Assembly: GCA_045653035.1 (NCBI GenBank)
Contig: JAZOLO010000007.1
Coordinates: 1 to 64,000 of the forward strand
Length of the DNA: 64,000 nucleotides
Direction: 5' to 3'
Source of the DNA: RGIG6353 sp045653035
GTDB lineage: Bacteria > Bacillota > Clostridia > Oscillospirales > SIG627
Position 1 is the stretch's first letter. Each line of letters opens with the position of its first letter. A model generated the notes under the pieces. The model ran no database searches. It had not been told where the DNA came from and saw only the letters and a list, made by a program, of their open reading frames with translations. A program made the translations under genes and the position numbers. Shown here in pieces: positions 32,744 through 42,469 of this stretch.

Positions 32744-34315
32744 ATGCTTAAAAAACTCAATTATCTTTTAATGATAATATTACTAATGTTTGTGTTTATA
32801 TCATGTAAAGAAAAACATATACATAAATTTGATGAATGGGTTGTAGTTAGTGATGCCACATGTACTGAATCAGGGGAACAAACACGTTTTTGTGCTTGTG
32901 GTGAAAGTGAAACTGAAATTATAGATCTTACAGGTCATATAGAGGTTATAGACGAGGCGGTAGATGTCACTTGCCTCACAGAAGGCAAAACCGAAGGAAG
33001 TCATTGCTCTGTGTGCGGTGAGATTTTTATACCACAAGTAATAATCCCAAAATTAGAACATACCGAGATTGTTGATGAAGCAATTGTTGCTACATGTACA
33101 AAAGAAGGTAAAACCGAAGGGAGTCATTGCTCTGTATGCAGCACAGTGATTATTCCCCAAAATGTTATTCCAGCAATTCCTCATGTTGAAAGTAAATGGA
33201 TTGTTGATATAGTAGCAACAATAGATTCAGTTGGTAAGAGGCATACAGAATGTGTTTGTTGCGGAGTACAAATACATACAGAAATTATTCCAATAGTTCA
33301 GTTATCCAAAAGTGATATTATATCAAAATTACAAGATTCTGTAATAAAAGTAATTTGTTATGATTATGATGGGAAAACCGAAATATCTCAAGGTTCAGGT
33401 TTTTTTATAGATAGTCAAGGAACATTCATTACAAATGCTCATGTTATAGAAGATTGCTACTACATTAAAGTTCAAACACGATTTGGTCTTACATATGATG
33501 TTGACGCTATATGTGACTATAACTATACTTATTCTGATTATGCTATTTGTAAAGTAAAGAATTATTATCTGTCACAACCTGTAGAGTTTTCTTCTTCGGC
33601 AAATGTAGGGGATACAGTGTATGCATTGGGATATCCAAATGACGCTTTTATTATGAGCACCACAAGTGGAATAATTACAAGTACAGATACAGTTGACGGT
33701 ACAAAGAATTTTTATTCAAACACAGCAAAAATCGACCATGGAAGCAGTGGAGGTGTTTTGGTTGATGCTAAAGGTAGAGTGTTAGGTATAACGACAGGAA
33801 TATTAGAAGATGGAGAATATGCCGCTTTGAAGTATCAAGATTTCAAATTCGATGCAGAACGTATTCATATTAGCGGTACTGAACCGTTAAAATATTTTCA
33901 TACAGTAAAAGAATATAATTTAAGCTCTTTTTCAATGTCAAATTATTTTGACATTTATATAGATGTTATTTCTTATACTCAAACTAGTGTATACTATAAC
34001 GTCAGTGTTCGACTTAAAGATCGCTATCGAAATGCAAAAATTTTGCTAGATAGCTATGGCTCGGCTACAATAACAGTAAAACTTGAAACTATTTATGATT
34101 ACTATGAGACTATGAGCTATGGAACATATCATCAAAATAAAACTACTAATGATACAATATATTTAAGATATTATTCTACAGATGATTTAATATATGGGAA
34201 ATCAGCATCTTGTAGCAGTTCAATATTTATATTCAATGACTATTATAGCATGAAGAAAAGCTATGAGGCAGAATTTGGCATCTTGCAATCAGGAACAATA
34301 CTGTTTTTTGATTAA
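32744..34315 (+). CDS. Lipoprotein with Cys-rich repeats and trypsin-like serine protease domain
   Basis: 523 residues from ATG 32744 (GGAGG upstream). The signal ends at Cys21 (FVFISC). Residues 27-182 hold tandem approximately 41-residue Cys-rich repeats of the type EAxxxxTCxxEGKTEGSHCSVC (65-106 and 106-147 most alike, 27-64 and 148-182 degenerate), a surface-protein repeat of Clostridia. Residues 190-370 are a trypsin-like (S1C/HtrA-type) protease with His233 in TNAHVI, Asp265 in YSDYAIC and Ser335 in DHGSSGGVL, so the triad is complete. The C-terminal 140 residues are beta-rich and unrecognised. No PDZ domain is seen. Codon use is AT-rich. Confidence 0.85.
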   Translation: MLKKLNYLLMIILLMFVFISCKEKHIHKFDEWVVVSDATCTESGEQTRFCACGESETEIIDLTGHIEVIDEAVDVTCLTEGKTEGSHCSVCGEIFIPQVIIPKLEHTEIVDEAIVATCTKEGKTEGSHCSVCSTVIIPQNVIPAIPHVESKWIVDIVATIDSVGKRHTECVCCGVQIHTEIIPIVQLSKSDIISKLQDSVIKVICYDYDGKTEISQGSGFFIDSQGTFITNAHVIEDCYYIKVQTRFGLTYDVDAICDYNYTYSDYAICKVKNYYLSQPVEFSSSANVGDTVYALGYPNDAFIMSTTSGIITSTDTVDGTKNFYSNTAKIDHGSSGGVLVDAKGRVLGITTGILEDGEYAALKYQDFKFDAERIHISGTEPLKYFHTVKEYNLSSFSMSNYFDIYIDVISYTQTSVYYNVSVRLKDRYRNAKILLDSYGSATITVKLETIYDYYETMSYGTYHQNKTTNDTIYLRYYSTDDLIYGKSASCSSSIFIFNDYYSMKKSYEAEFGILQSGTILFFD

Positions 34316-34366
34316 AATTTTCCTTATTCATGTCTTGAAAAGCAAGTTTATAAAAAAGAAACAAAA

Positions 34367-34400
34367 CATGGGCTGTAGCAAATTTTGCTACAGCCCATAA
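34367..34400. terminator. Terminator between the two proteases
   Basis: atgggctgtagcaa / ttgctacagcccat, 14-bp perfect stem. Confidence 0.85.
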
Positions 34401-34514
34401 ACTTGTATAAAATCATAAATCATTTTAGGGGAGACGTGCAATAGTTGTTAATTTTTATTGAAAACAGCTAACTTGGTAACGTTCCTTGTTTAATATATTT
34501 TCAAAAAACGATTT

Positions 34515-36689
34515 TTAATAATTATAAAAGCCCATGTCTTCTGCGGTTATTCCTATTTCGGCAAAAAACGTATCAAGATAAGTACATATCATGTCAACCA
34601 TGATAGAAGCGGTTTCTCTTACTTCTTTTTCGTCTTGCGATGAGTATATATTATCACGAGTATATCCTAACAAAGTATTACTATTATAAGTATTAGCATA
34701 TAAAACGCCACTCATTTGATATCCGTTATAAGTTCTATATACCCATTCATAAACTCCATTGAAATCATACATTATTATAACTAAAACATCCTTTTCGTAT
34801 GTGGTACGGCTGGTGATAATTAAAGATAAATCTAAGCTATCATTATTATATTGAGCTTGCCAATTATAAAGGAAATTCTCTGTATATCCTTTTTTTGCAG
34901 TAATAGTAAAAAAGCCACCGGCGGAGGACTCAATATAGTTACCCTTACTGATTATATAATTCTTAGCCTTTGTGAAATCATCCTCTTCCACTTGATAAGG
35001 GTACCATTTTTGAGGAACGAAGCTGTCGTATCCAAAATCTTTCAAGGTTAAATTAAAATTTTGTGATTTTAGAAACTCGTCAAAAAAGCCAAGCAGAAAC
35101 ACTAAACCGTCTTGATAGGTTTCCATAAGAGATTCTGTTGTCCAGCCTCCACCGCTGCAGCTTTCGTGTTTTAAGGGAGTGAATGCAGTAAAGGAGCTTT
35201 TTGAGAAATATCCTGAAGTTACGTTTTCTTCGTCCGATTTGCTTGTATAGGTAGCATAATAGTAAGCGGAATCAGTATCGGTAAGGTCGGTGCTGACAAA
35301 TCTAATATCGCCGTTATCAAAAATTATCGAATAATCTATACACAGGCTTTGTTCGTTTTGATAGTAAGTCAATGCAAACGTTTCATAATTTGATTTTATA
35401 ATATCATAACAAACATATCCATTTCCCGTCGAATTATAATTATTTTGCACCCATTCAGACAAAGTATCATAAATTGTATGTTTACTGTCAAAAAGCTGTG
35501 AAAGAGTTAACGATTTGTCAAGTTTTATATTTTCAAGCTCGCTTATGGACACTGCAAAGTTAAGATTTTGAGAATCAGTTAATACCAAAGTATTAACACC
35601 TATTACTTCACCATATTCGTTTATAAGCGGACCGCCTGAATTTCCGTTAGTAATAGATGCATCGTGCTGAATATAACTTACGTTGTCTAAAACTCTGTTG
35701 TAATAGGTTATTATGCCTTTAGAAAACGTATTAGTAAGTCCACGCGATGAACCGATTGCGTAAACGGTATTACCTGTAGCAGAGTCTTTTTCGCATATTG
35801 TAGCGTGTGCTAAATTGACCCCGTCAATTTTAAGTATCGCTAAATCAATATTCTCGTCATATCCCAGTACTGATTTGATTTCATATTCAATGCCGTTTAT
35901 TATAATTTTAGCTGAATATCCACCATCAATAACGTGATAATTTGTTATTACTTTGCCGTCTTCCGTGTAAATAAAACCAGTTCCAATAGATATAGCGTTA
36001 CCTGATTTATCGAAGCAAGTAATTTCTCCTACGTATTTTTTGGCTTGTTCGTTAAGCTCCTCGGCTGAATAAATCTTTTGTGACGGTTCAGCGTTCACTG
36101 CTTTTACGTAACGGGCTAATGCCATACATAATTCTGCACGTGTAATATTTTCTGTTGCTCTAAAGGTTCCATTCTCCTCAAGAGGCATTATTCCGTTTGA
36201 GATAACCTTAAGCACGTCATTGCTTGCCCAAGAGGATACGTTGTCGTTGATAGTTATGTCAGATGACGCTAATTCAAGTTTTACAATACGACTGATTATA
36301 GCACAGGTTTGCTCTCGTGTTAGCTTATTGTTTCCGCGGAAAGTATTATCTTCAAAGCCATTGATATATCCGGCTTGCTTGGCGATAAGCACGTGACCGT
36401 AAAACCAATCCGTATTTTTTATATCAGCAAAATTGATTGTATGAGGGGTAGAAAAATCAAAAATGAGATTAACAATTTTGCAGAGTTCTGCTCTCGTTAA
36501 TTCATTATCAGGTCTAAAAGTACCGTTTTCGTATCCTCCTACTATTCCCGCATCAGCCAATTTATACACTGCTTGGGATTTCTCGGAGTTGTCGCGTGGC
36601 AAATCATAAAAATCAGCAGCGATAACGGATAAGGTTACAATAGTAGAAATAAATACAAAAGCAATGATAATACGCAACAATTTTTTCAT
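34515..36689 (-). CDS. SLH-anchored trypsin-like serine protease
   Basis: 724 residues. Residues 1-25 form a signal peptide ending SVIAA. Three SLH repeats lie at about 27-82, 83-140 and 145-198 (GGYENGTFRPDNELTRAELC; GFEDNTFRGNNKLTREQTCA; NGTFRATENITRAELCMALA). Residues 215-400 are a HtrA-type protease with His252 (TNYHVI), Asp282 (NIDLAILKI) and Ser351 (TNGNSGGPL). The final approximately 310 residues are two similar stretches of unknown fold rich in Tyr, Ser and Asp. It should sit on the wall facing outward. It is convergent with the other protease at 32744, sharing domain type but not architecture. Confidence 0.9.
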   Translation of the reverse strand: MKKLLRIIIAFVFISTIVTLSVIAADFYDLPRDNSEKSQAVYKLADAGIVGGYENGTFRPDNELTRAELCKIVNLIFDFSTPHTINFADIKNTDWFYGHVLIAKQAGYINGFEDNTFRGNNKLTREQTCAIISRIVKLELASSDITINDNVSSWASNDVLKVISNGIMPLEENGTFRATENITRAELCMALARYVKAVNAEPSQKIYSAEELNEQAKKYVGEITCFDKSGNAISIGTGFIYTEDGKVITNYHVIDGGYSAKIIINGIEYEIKSVLGYDENIDLAILKIDGVNLAHATICEKDSATGNTVYAIGSSRGLTNTFSKGIITYYNRVLDNVSYIQHDASITNGNSGGPLINEYGEVIGVNTLVLTDSQNLNFAVSISELENIKLDKSLTLSQLFDSKHTIYDTLSEWVQNNYNSTGNGYVCYDIIKSNYETFALTYYQNEQSLCIDYSIIFDNGDIRFVSTDLTDTDSAYYYATYTSKSDEENVTSGYFSKSSFTAFTPLKHESCSGGGWTTESLMETYQDGLVFLLGFFDEFLKSQNFNLTLKDFGYDSFVPQKWYPYQVEEDDFTKAKNYIISKGNYIESSAGGFFTITAKKGYTENFLYNWQAQYNNDSLDLSLIITSRTTYEKDVLVIIMYDFNGVYEWVYRTYNGYQMSGVLYANTYNSNTLLGYTRDNIYSSQDEKEVRETASIMVDMICTYLDTFFAEIGITAEDMGFYNY

Positions 36690-36781
36690 AAGCTTCTCCT
36701 CGTAAAGACAAATATAAATTTATCAACAATATTATAACATATACTAGTAAACTTTGTCAAATAATAACGTGGATAAAAGAA

Positions 36782-36816
36782 AATTCGGAATAGCAATTCC
36801 TTGCTATTCCGAATTC
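36782..36816. terminator. Terminator 3' of the ferredoxin gene
   Basis: aattcggaatagcaa / ttgctattccgaatt stem with loop ttcc. Confidence 0.8.
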
Positions 36817-36846
36817 TTATGTTTTAACTTTCACTCGCGTCAAGTC

Positions 36847-37017
36847 TTATTCGGGCTTGGGAGCGTCAACAGGGCACACGCCTGCACATGTACCGCAGTC
36901 AATGCACTGGTCTGCGTCAATTACAGCCTTTCCGTCGCCTTCAGCAATACATTCAACGGGGCATTCACTGATGCAAGCACCGCAATTGATGCAATCGTCA
37001 GTAATTTTGTAAGCCAT
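36847..37017 (-). CDS. 2[4Fe-4S] ferredoxin
   Basis: 56 residues, the classic clostridial ferredoxin. Two C-x2-C-x2-C-x3-C-P sets are complete: CINCGACISECPVE and CIDCGTCAGVCPVD, each giving a [4Fe-4S] cluster. It carries low-potential electrons between oxidoreductases and hydrogenases. The start ATG 37017 (MAYKITDD) follows GGAGGTAATAACA; an in-frame ATG 15 bases upstream overlaps that site and is not used. Confidence 0.95.
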   Translation of the reverse strand: MAYKITDDCINCGACISECPVECIAEGDGKAVIDADQCIDCGTCAGVCPVDAPKPE

Positions 37018-37115
37018 TGTTATTACCTCCATTTTGTTTTTTTACGTCGCTATTGTAACATAAAATAATGTAAATATAAATAGATTTTCAAAAATTTTTT
37101 CAAATTTTTAAAAAT

Positions 37116-38015
37116 TTATTCCATAACATTTGCTTCTTCCTCGGTTTCGGCAGTTTTTTTGTTTGAAAGAACCTTTACGTCCTCTCTTATAAACTGGGTG
37201 GGAGAAGCGTCCTTGTTCGAGTCAAGGCTGACACGGACAAGTCCTGCAAGGGGATTTGAGTCTACAACGACGCCCTTGCCTGAGGGTGTCATAACGACAG
37301 CCCCAACTCTCGGAGTCTTTTTTATTTCTTCCTCGTAAACGTCGTTCTCAAATCTGAGACAGCACATAAGTCTTCCGCAGGTTCCCGAAATCTTGGCGGA
37401 GTTAAGGGAGAGTCCCTGCTCCTTTGCCATCTTTATAGAAACCTGGTCAAAGTCGGATAAAAATGATTTACAGCACAAGGCTCTGCCACAAATACCAAGA
37501 CCGCCAAGTTGCTTTGCCTCGTCACGGACTCCTATCTGTCGAAGCTCAATTCTCGTTTTGAATACCGAGGCAAGGTCTTTTACAAATTCTCTGAAGTCAA
37601 CTCGTCCCTCGGAGGTGAAGTAAAAGAGGAGCTTTGAGTTATCAAAGGTCATCTCAACGTCAACAAGGTCCATGTCAAGCTTATGCTCGGCGCATTTTTC
37701 CTTGAAGGTAGCCTTTGCCTTTTCAGCGGTCTCCTCGTTTTCACGAAGCTTTGCTTTATCCTCGGGGGTGGCTTTTCGGAGCACCTTTTTGAGAGGAAGC
37801 ACTACCTTGTCGGCGGTGACTGTCTTGTTTGCGACAAGCACGTCACCGTACTCGGTGCCTCGTGAGGTCTCAACTATCGCCGACTCACCTGTGTGAAATG
37901 TAAGACCGTTTGGGTCAAAGTAGTAAATCTTGCCTACTTCCTTAAATCTTACACCGATAATTTCGTAAAGCTCTTTTTCGTTTGTTTTTTCTGTGGTTAC
38001 TTCTATATTTTCCAT
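37116..38015 (-). CDS. ricT: PSP1-domain protein RicT (YaaT)
   Basis: 299 residues. The PSP1 domain includes GVRFKEVGKIYYFDPNGL at the start, SRGTEYGDVLVANKTV, GGLGICGRALCCKSFL and CGRLMCCLRFENDVY. These Cys pairs ligate iron-sulfur clusters in the RicA-RicF-RicT complex, which with RNase Y matures mRNAs and affects Spo0A phosphorylation in Bacillus. ATG 38015 is chosen over a TTG 21 bases earlier that lies in holB. It follows holB by 10 bases, the yaaQ-holB-yaaT order of Firmicutes. Confidence 0.93.
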   Translation of the reverse strand: MENIEVTTEKTNEKELYEIIGVRFKEVGKIYYFDPNGLTFHTGESAIVETSRGTEYGDVLVANKTVTADKVVLPLKKVLRKATPEDKAKLRENEETAEKAKATFKEKCAEHKLDMDLVDVEMTFDNSKLLFYFTSEGRVDFREFVKDLASVFKTRIELRQIGVRDEAKQLGGLGICGRALCCKSFLSDFDQVSIKMAKEQGLSLNSAKISGTCGRLMCCLRFENDVYEEEIKKTPRVGAVVMTPSGKGVVVDSNPLAGLVRVSLDSNKDASPTQFIREDVKVLSNKKTAETEEEANVME

Positions 38016-38025
38016 TGGTTTTTTC

Positions 38026-39006
38026 CTATCTTTCAAAATCGTCGCAAAGGGTTACGTTTATTTCGGAAACAGCCGAAACAATATTTATTTTTCCTGAATC
38101 ACGTATTACTTCATTCACCTTGTCAAAGGCAGAAAGAAGCCTTTCGGTGTTCAGTCTGTCGGCAAGAATGCTAAGCTCGTTATCATCTGAAAAGAACATA
38201 TTTTTCCCCGTATAGCCTGACCTTCGGGCGATAATATCACGAAGTGCGGGAACGAAATAGGTCATGAGAGTGAAGAGCTTTGCTCTGTCGGACGTGGCAG
38301 GGGAGAGTATTGCCGAAAGCTTTGCAAAGCTTGTGTACTCGGTAAGGGCATGGAAATACTCTTTTACTCGTACTACGGCTTCCCTTGAGCTATCGTCCTC
38401 AAGAAATTTCATGGCAGGACCGAGTGCTCCGTCGGCTAGAAGGACTGCATCGTCAAAAAGCTGAGAGAGCTCGGGGAAACGCCTTTCAAGCTCACTTTTT
38501 ATCACTCTGTCCGACAGCTTTTCCGTCTTTATTGTTACAGCTCTTGATTTAAGAGTTGAGAGAAGCAGATTGCGGTTAGTGGTGAGCAGAAAGAAGGTAA
38601 CGTTTTTTGGGGGCTCCTCGAATATCTGCAAAAGTGCATTCTGCGATGGTGTTCCCATCTGTTGTGCGTTTTCAATTATGAATATCCTTCTGTCACATTC
38701 CGCAGGCTTTATGTATGCTTCCTTTATTATCTCACGGATAGAGTCTATTTTTATGATACTCGCCTTGTCGCGGTGAATGATTTCACGTACATCCTGATGC
38801 TCGCCTGACATTATTTTACGGCAAGAGGAACAGGAAAAGCAGGGGGCGTCATTGTCGCACACAAGGGTGCAGGCAATGGCACGGGAGAGGGTAAGTCTTC
38901 CGCTTCCTTCGGCACCTTCTATTATATAGGCGTGAGAAATGCGTCCTGTCTTTTTTGCTTTTCTGAAGTCAGACAGAACACTGCTGTTCCCTATAATAAA
39001 GTCCAT
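38026..39006 (-). CDS. holB: DNA polymerase III subunit delta'
   Basis: 326 residues, an AAA+ clamp loader subunit. SHAYIIEGAEGSGRLTLSRA has a P-loop-like but modified Walker A, as is normal for delta'. A zinc-binding set CDNDAPCFSCSSCRKI follows. IIENAQQMGTPSQNALLQIF and EEPPKNVTFFLLTTN match the family. Together with delta and tau it loads the sliding clamp. It follows darA without a gap, and ricT follows it. Confidence 0.92.
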   Translation of the reverse strand: MDFIIGNSSVLSDFRKAKKTGRISHAYIIEGAEGSGRLTLSRAIACTLVCDNDAPCFSCSSCRKIMSGEHQDVREIIHRDKASIIKIDSIREIIKEAYIKPAECDRRIFIIENAQQMGTPSQNALLQIFEEPPKNVTFFLLTTNRNLLLSTLKSRAVTIKTEKLSDRVIKSELERRFPELSQLFDDAVLLADGALGPAMKFLEDDSSREAVVRVKEYFHALTEYTSFAKLSAILSPATSDRAKLFTLMTYFVPALRDIIARRSGYTGKNMFFSDDNELSILADRLNTERLLSAFDKVNEVIRDSGKINIVSAVSEINVTLCDDFER

Positions 39007-39333
39007 TTATACTCTCTCGAAACGCTCGATGTTTGCAACGAATACCGTTGCACCTCCTATAGTTACCTCGATTGGAGCCATGCTGCCCCCGAGAGCTGCA
39101 GAGGAAATGATATCAACGGGAGCGTTGTACTTTCTCTTTTTGCTGTATTTCTTGATGACGTCGATAACTTTATCAACGTCTTGGTCTTCTACTGCGGTGA
39201 TAAAGGTGTTGTTACCCTTTTTCAAAAATCCGCCTGTTGAAGCCATCTTTGTAACGTGGAAGCCCTCCTTGATAAGCTCAGACGATACGATAGGTCCGTC
39301 GTCGTTGTTAATGATAGCAAATATGAGTTTCAT
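39007..39333 (-). CDS. darA: Cyclic di-AMP receptor DarA (PstA/YaaQ)
   Basis: 108 residues with the PII-like fold: MKLIFAIINNDDGPIVSSEL, the T-loop start KMASTGGFLKKGNNTFI and the C-terminal PVDIISSAALGGSMAPIEVT, VTIGGATVFVANIERFE. DarA trimers bind c-di-AMP; the downstream target is unknown in most species. A GAGGAACACC site precedes the ATG. It lies directly before holB. A ttcgggg/ccccgaa hairpin lies between rnjA and this gene. Confidence 0.93.
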   Translation of the reverse strand: MKLIFAIINNDDGPIVSSELIKEGFHVTKMASTGGFLKKGNNTFITAVEDQDVDKVIDVIKKYSKKRKYNAPVDIISSAALGGSMAPIEVTIGGATVFVANIERFERV

Positions 39334-39403
39334 GGTGTTCCTCCTGGAAAAATATTTATTACTGCGGATTTCGGGGAGCTACCCCGAAACCCGTTTTGTT
39401 TTT

Positions 39404-41077
39404 TTAAACGTCCATAATAATGGGAAGTATCATTGGTTTACGCTTGGTCTTGGTGTAAAGAAGCTTTGTTAAGTCATCGCGGAGATTTGATTTTATAGAG
39501 TTGTAATCGCAGTTGCCTGAATCAAGAGTTTTTTCGACCGACTGCCTTGCCAAGGCTCTAACACTTTCCATCAGCTCCTCCGACTCCTTCACGTAGACAA
39601 AGCCACGGGATACTACGTCGGGGCCTGACAGAATATATCCGCCCTCAGTATCAATGGCAACAACTACCGCTATAAGACCGTCCTGAGCAAGATGCTTTCT
39701 GTCGCGAAGCACAACGCTTCCGACATCACCTACTCCGTAGCCGTCAACCAGCACCTTGCCCGAGGGCACTTGTGTACCGTGCTTTATCGAGCGAGGTTCT
39801 ATTTCTATAGTCTTTCCTATTTCGGGAATTAGGATATTTCTTTCTTCAATTCCTACTTGACGGGCGAGAGCCTTGTTGCTTGTAAGGTGCTTGTATTCTC
39901 CGTGCATAGGCACAAAGAAACGGGGCTTTACAAGTGCCGTAAGGAGCTTTATCTCCTCCTGACAGGCGTGTCCCGAAACGTGTACGTCGGCAACCTGATT
40001 GTAAACCACCTCAACGCCCTTGCGTAGAAGCTCGTTAATGATAGCTGAAACAAGCTTTTCGTTACCGGGGATGGGAGTGGCTGATATAACTACAAGGTCG
40101 TCACCGCCAAGATTTACTCTCGCCTTTTCCTCGGAGAAGGTCATGCGGTAGAGAGCGCTCATAGGCTCTCCCTGACTTCCTGTTGTAATAAGGGTAAGCT
40201 CCTCGGGACGGAAACGCTTCATTTCTTCAAGTCCTATGAGCATTCCCTCGGGAATTCTCATGTATCCGAGACTTGTCGCCGCCTTTAGAACGCTTATCAT
40301 ACTTCGTCCCGTTACGGCTATCTTTCTGCCGAACTTCTCCGATGCATTTATAATCTGCTGTACTCGGTGTACGTTGGAGGAGAAGGTGGCAATGGTAACC
40401 CTCTTTTTAGTGTTTGCAAAAATGGTGTCAAGACTGTCACCCACTATTCTTTCAGAGGGGGTGAAGCCCTGCCTTTCGGCGTTGGTGGACTCGCAGAAAA
40501 GAGCGAGTACTCCTTTTTTACCTAGCTCACCGAAACGGGTGAGGTCGGTCATTTCTCCGTCGATGGGAGTTATGTCAATTTTAAAGTCTCCGCTAAAAAT
40601 AACGGTGCCGATAGGTGTGGATATGGAATATGCCACACTGTCCGCAATGGAGTGGTTTACCCTAATTGCTTCAAGTGAGAAAACGCCGACCTTTGTAACA
40701 GAGCCTGCCGTAATGCAGTGAAGCTGCGCTATCTTGTCAAGGTGGTGCTCCTCAAGCTTGTTCTGGAGTATTCCAAGGGTTAGTCTTGTTCCGTAGATGG
40801 GAACGTTTATGGTTCTGAGGAGATAAGGAATTGCTCCTATGTGGTCTTCATGACCGTGTGTCAAAAATATTGCGCGTACCTTTTCACAGTTCTTTTCAAG
40901 GTAGCTTATGTCGGGAATGACAAGGTCGATTCCTAACATATCGTCGTCGGGAAATCCGAGACCGCAGTCGATGATAATGATATCATCGCCGTACTCGACG
41001 ACAGTGAGATTTTTTCCGACCTCACCTATACCGCCGAGAGGAATAATTTTAAGCTTTTGCTTTTTTGTTTTCGCCAT
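39404..41077 (-). CDS. rnjA: Ribonuclease J
   Basis: 557 residues. The metallo-beta-lactamase motif THGHEDHIGAIPYLL binds two metals; SGDFKIDITPIDGE and HVSGHACQEEIKLLTALVKP follow, the latter typical of the beta-CASP domain. RNase J is the main 5'-3' exonuclease and endonuclease of Firmicutes mRNA decay. It is the usual length. Located between ruvB (upstream) and darA (downstream) in the same direction. Confidence 0.94.
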   Translation of the reverse strand: MAKTKKQKLKIIPLGGIGEVGKNLTVVEYGDDIIIIDCGLGFPDDDMLGIDLVIPDISYLEKNCEKVRAIFLTHGHEDHIGAIPYLLRTINVPIYGTRLTLGILQNKLEEHHLDKIAQLHCITAGSVTKVGVFSLEAIRVNHSIADSVAYSISTPIGTVIFSGDFKIDITPIDGEMTDLTRFGELGKKGVLALFCESTNAERQGFTPSERIVGDSLDTIFANTKKRVTIATFSSNVHRVQQIINASEKFGRKIAVTGRSMISVLKAATSLGYMRIPEGMLIGLEEMKRFRPEELTLITTGSQGEPMSALYRMTFSEEKARVNLGGDDLVVISATPIPGNEKLVSAIINELLRKGVEVVYNQVADVHVSGHACQEEIKLLTALVKPRFFVPMHGEYKHLTSNKALARQVGIEERNILIPEIGKTIEIEPRSIKHGTQVPSGKVLVDGYGVGDVGSVVLRDRKHLAQDGLIAVVVAIDTEGGYILSGPDVVSRGFVYVKESEELMESVRALARQSVEKTLDSGNCDYNSIKSNLRDDLTKLLYTKTKRKPMILPIIMDV

Positions 41078-41101
41078 TTTGGTCCTTTCACGCGGGAGGA
41101 C

Positions 41102-42187
41102 TTACAGGTTTTCGTCAAAGGTAACCTGTGTGCCCGACCCGCTTTCATTGTAGGTACAGCCCAAATGGTCGTAAGCAGCCTTGGTGACGCACCTTCCCCT
41201 TGGGGTACGTGCAAGGAAGCCTATTTGCATAAGATAAGGCTCGTACACATCTTCGATAGTGACGGTCTCCTCGCCGATAATGGCCGCAAGGGTCTCTAGA
41301 CCTACGGGACCGCCGTTAAAATTCTTAATAATGGACAAAAGCATTCTTCTGTCTGTGTTGTCAAGTCCGAGAGAATCAATTTCAAGCATAGTCAGGGACT
41401 TGTCTGCTGTCGCTTTGTCAATAATGCCCTCTCCCTTTACCTGTGCCCAGTCACGCACACGCTTAAGGAGACGGTTGGCAATTCTAGGAGTACCTCTGCT
41501 TCTCCTCGCAATCTCAAGGGCTCCGTCGGGAGTAGTGGGAACGCCGAGTATTGATGCACTTCTCTCTACTATCTTCTGAAGCTCTTTTTCGGTGTAAAGC
41601 TCAAGACGGTGAATTACGCCGAAACGGTCGCGGAGAGGTGCGGAAAGCTGTCCCGCACGGGTAGTTGCTCCGATAAGTGTAAATCTTTCAAGGGGAATTC
41701 TTATACTGCGCGCCGCAGGACCCGTTCCGATAATAATATCGAGAGCGTAGTCCTCCATGGCAGGATAGAGTATCTCTTCAATATTGCGGTTGAGTCTGTG
41801 TATCTCGTCGATAAAAAGCACGTCGCCACGCTGGAGATTTGAAAGGAGGGCTGCAAGGTCGCCCTGCTTTTCAATGGCAGGTCCTGAGGTTATTCTGAGA
41901 TTTACACCCATCTCGTTTGCAATAATCTGAGAAAGCGTGGTCTTACCGAGACCGGGAGGGCCATAGAGCAAAATATGGTCCAGCGCTTCATCGCGAAGAC
42001 GCGCCGCTTCAATGGAAATCCTAAGGCTTTCCTTGGCTTTTTCCTGCCCTATGTATTCTTCAAGTGACTGAGGACGAAGAGAGCTTTCAGGGTCGATACG
42101 GTCTGTGTCTTCCTCTGTTTCAGCGGTTGTTATAAGTCTGTAATCGTCGGCAAAATCCTCTGCACTGAAATTGTAATCGTTTTTCAT
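41102..42187 (-). CDS. ruvB: Holliday junction branch migration ATPase RuvB
   Basis: 361 residues. Walker A is LYGPPGLGKTTLSQIIANEM, Walker B DVLFIDEIHRLNRNIEE; sensor sequence LIGATTRAGQLSAPLRDRFG and the C-terminal winged helix (GFLARTPRGRCVTKAAYDHL) are typical. RuvB hexamers drive branch migration with RuvA. The start at 42187 has AAAGGAAGC. It is separated from ruvA by 282 bases filled with repeat R3. Confidence 0.96.
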   Translation of the reverse strand: MKNDYNFSAEDFADDYRLITTAETEEDTDRIDPESSLRPQSLEEYIGQEKAKESLRISIEAARLRDEALDHILLYGPPGLGKTTLSQIIANEMGVNLRITSGPAIEKQGDLAALLSNLQRGDVLFIDEIHRLNRNIEEILYPAMEDYALDIIIGTGPAARSIRIPLERFTLIGATTRAGQLSAPLRDRFGVIHRLELYTEKELQKIVERSASILGVPTTPDGALEIARRSRGTPRIANRLLKRVRDWAQVKGEGIIDKATADKSLTMLEIDSLGLDNTDRRMLLSIIKNFNGGPVGLETLAAIIGEETVTIEDVYEPYLMQIGFLARTPRGRCVTKAAYDHLGCTYNESGSGTQVTFDENL

Positions 42188-42199
42188 AAGCTTCCTTTT

Positions 42200-42450
42200 T
42201 TAAGCTTGATATTTTGGCTAAAACCGAAAATGAAATGTTTTTCGGTTTTGCTATAAATCGAGTTTATAAATATAGTGCGAACAAGGTGTAATCAAGCTGT
42301 GATCTTTTAATGTAGAAAATCTTCGATTTTCTTTTTAGTTGTTCCAAAATTCATTTTCTTCGCGTGTTGCTCGGACTGGCGTACAGAGTACGCCGACGCC
42401 TTCGCACTCCGCGATTTTATCTCAAAATCTCGTCGCTTTTAACAAATGCA
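42200..42450 (+). repeat. R3 repeat copy A between ruvA and ruvB
   Basis: From aagcttgatattttggctaa through to ccgcgattttatctcaaaat. It has a variable hairpin gaaaatc-ttc-gattttc (about 42314-42331) and a constant ggcgtac-agagt-acgcc hairpin followed by gacgccttcgcactccgcg. The reverse complement of copy B (49081-49330) matches it over its full length, with the variable hairpin changed on both arms. Confidence 0.7.
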
Positions 42451-42469
42451 TTCAGCGTTCAGTATTTTA

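Noticed and set aside
39366..39392. Strong terminator between rnjA and darA
   Set aside because: The ttcgggg/ccccgaa hairpin has no T run in the direction of transcription; it may be a processing site but this is not supported.
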